Shown here: positions 5,082-5,947 of the stretch, piece after piece | How the letters are laid out: each line of letters starts with the position of its first letter | Position numbering within the stretch: the first letter of the stretch is position 1 | Origin: an uncultured Bacillota bacterium | GTDB taxonomy: Bacteria; Bacillota; Clostridia; Peptostreptococcales; Anaerovoracaceae | Assembly: GCA_946408315.1 (NCBI GenBank) | Contig: CAMJRV010000167.1 | Location: 1 to 5,947 of the forward strand | Direction: 5' to 3' | Length of the DNA stretch: 5,947 nucleotides | Translations under genes and position numbers: made by a program | Notes under the pieces: model-generated | The model's database searches: none | Told to the model about the DNA's origin: nothing | What the model saw: only the letters and a program-made list of their open reading frames with translations

Positions 5082-5947
5082 ATGAAAAAAGGATGCCCAT
5101 ACGGTACACACAGAGTTATCTCACCAAAAGGAGTTCTGCCACAGCCGGCAGACGTGATCGACAACACTATGGAGATCTATGACAATGAAGTTCTGATCGA
5201 CGTACAGACGTTGAATGTTGACTCTGCAAGCTTTACTCAGATCGAAAAGCAGGCAGGCGGAGACGTTGAAGAAATCAAGAAGATCATGCTCGGCATCGTT
5301 GCGAAGGCCGGAAAGCACAAGAATCCTGTAACGGGATCCGGCGGAATGCTCATCGGAACCGTTAAGGAAGTCGGTCCTGCTTACGTAGGAGACCTGAAGG
5401 TCGGCGACAAAATCGCTACATTAGTATCCCTTTCCCTGACTCCGCTGGTCATCGACGAAATCCTTGCAGTAAGACCTGACATCGACCAGGTAGATATTAA
5501 AGGAAAGGCAATCCTGTTCCAGAGCGGTATCTATGCCGTACTTCCGAAAGACCTGCCCGAAACTCTGGCCCTGTCCGTTCTTGACGTTGCAGGAGCACCA
5601 GCTCAGACGGCGAAGCTCGTTAAGTCCGGCGACACGGTAGTCGTAATCGGCGGCGGCGGAAAATCAGGACTCCTTTGCCTGTATGAAGCAAAGAAGAGAG
5701 CAGGCGTTACCGGTAAGGTTATCTGCATCGGCGGAAGCGAAAAGAGCACGGACAGAGCAAGAAAGCTCGGATTGGCCGACGAATATTTCGCAGCAGACGC
5801 TACCGACGCGATCGGAATCTACAACAAGATCATGGAACTGACAGACGGAAAGCTGGCTGACGTCGTGATCAACTGCGTAAACATCGAAAATACCGAAATG
5901 GCCAGCATCCTTTCCTGCAAAGACGACGGAACCGTTTACTTCTTCAG
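5082..5947 (+). CDS. kdd: L-erythro-3,5-diaminohexanoate dehydrogenase (Kdd), 3' end cut
   Basis: The first 288 residues are present and the rest lies beyond the right edge (complete family members are roughly 345 long). Kdd oxidatively deaminates (3S,5S)-3,5-diaminohexanoate to 5-amino-3-oxohexanoate with NAD(P)+, in the middle of lysine fermentation. The N-terminal part has PYGTHRVISPKGVLPQPAD (6-24), FTQIEKQAGGD (51-61) and KHKNPVTGSGGMLIGTVKEVG (78-98 region), the Kdd pattern. The Rossmann fold starts at VVVIGGGGKSGLLCL (186-200) with an intact glycine loop (190-196). ADVVINCVN (259-267) and DDGTVYFF follow. Perfect AGGAGG (5067-5072) lies 9 bases before the ATG. A sigma-54 promoter with two upstream sites precedes it, so kdd is probably the first gene of the main lysine operon, with kce and the aminomutase genes perhaps beyond the edge. 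Confidence 0.95.
   Translation, partial: MKKGCPYGTHRVISPKGVLPQPADVIDNTMEIYDNEVLIDVQTLNVDSASFTQIEKQAGGDVEEIKKIMLGIVAKAGKHKNPVTGSGGMLIGTVKEVGPAYVGDLKVGDKIATLVSLSLTPLVIDEILAVRPDIDQVDIKGKAILFQSGIYAVLPKDLPETLALSVLDVAGAPAQTAKLVKSGDTVVVIGGGGKSGLLCLYEAKKRAGVTGKVICIGGSEKSTDRARKLGLADEYFAADATDAIGIYNKIMELTDGKLADVVINCVNIENTEMASILSCKDDGTVYFF

Overview
The window reads as a chromosomal segment of an anaerobic, amino-acid-fermenting member of the Clostridia. The base composition looks intermediate, Shine-Dalgarno sites are strong (AGGAGG, GAGGAG), promoters are of the Firmicute type, and two genes belong to the lysine fermentation pathway. The Anaerovorax/Aminipila side of the Eubacteriales is a guess from gene content only. 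No RNA gene, CRISPR array, insertion sequence or attachment site was seen.

Left part (1-1981): three genes of a flavin/redox and stress flavour. A MerR-family regulator with a GyrI-like effector domain runs off the left edge on the minus strand. Its promoter is a classic MerR one, with a 19-bp spacer holding a CTCCC/GGGAG dyad. Divergent from it is a small flavodoxin-like protein, preceded by a sigma-A promoter and two tandem dyads that look like repressor operators. A pyridoxamine-phosphate-oxidase-like split-barrel flavoprotein converges on the flavodoxin gene and has its own extended -10 promoter.

Right part (2075-5947): a lysine fermentation locus built around a dedicated activator. On the minus strand is kal (3-aminobutyryl-CoA ammonia-lyase), closed by a strong terminator. 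On the plus strand is kdd (3,5-diaminohexanoate dehydrogenase), cut by the right edge. Between them lies a 692-residue sigma-54 activator. Its N-terminal ~355 residues are a paralogue of Kdd itself, followed by an AAA+ domain and a TyrR/Fis-type helix-turn-helix.

How the parts fit: kal and kdd each have a near-perfect -24/-12 sigma-54 promoter, pointing away from the regulator gene on both sides. A 14-base motif, GTGAACCGATTTCG, occurs identically upstream of both promoters. At kdd it sits in a longer dyad, with a second, inverted near-copy closer to the promoter. The simplest reading is that the regulator uses an inactive-looking copy of the pathway enzyme to sense a lysine-derived intermediate. 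It would then bind these sites and switch on both arms of the pathway. The Kdd-derived sensor and the paired promoter architecture are the main points of interest.
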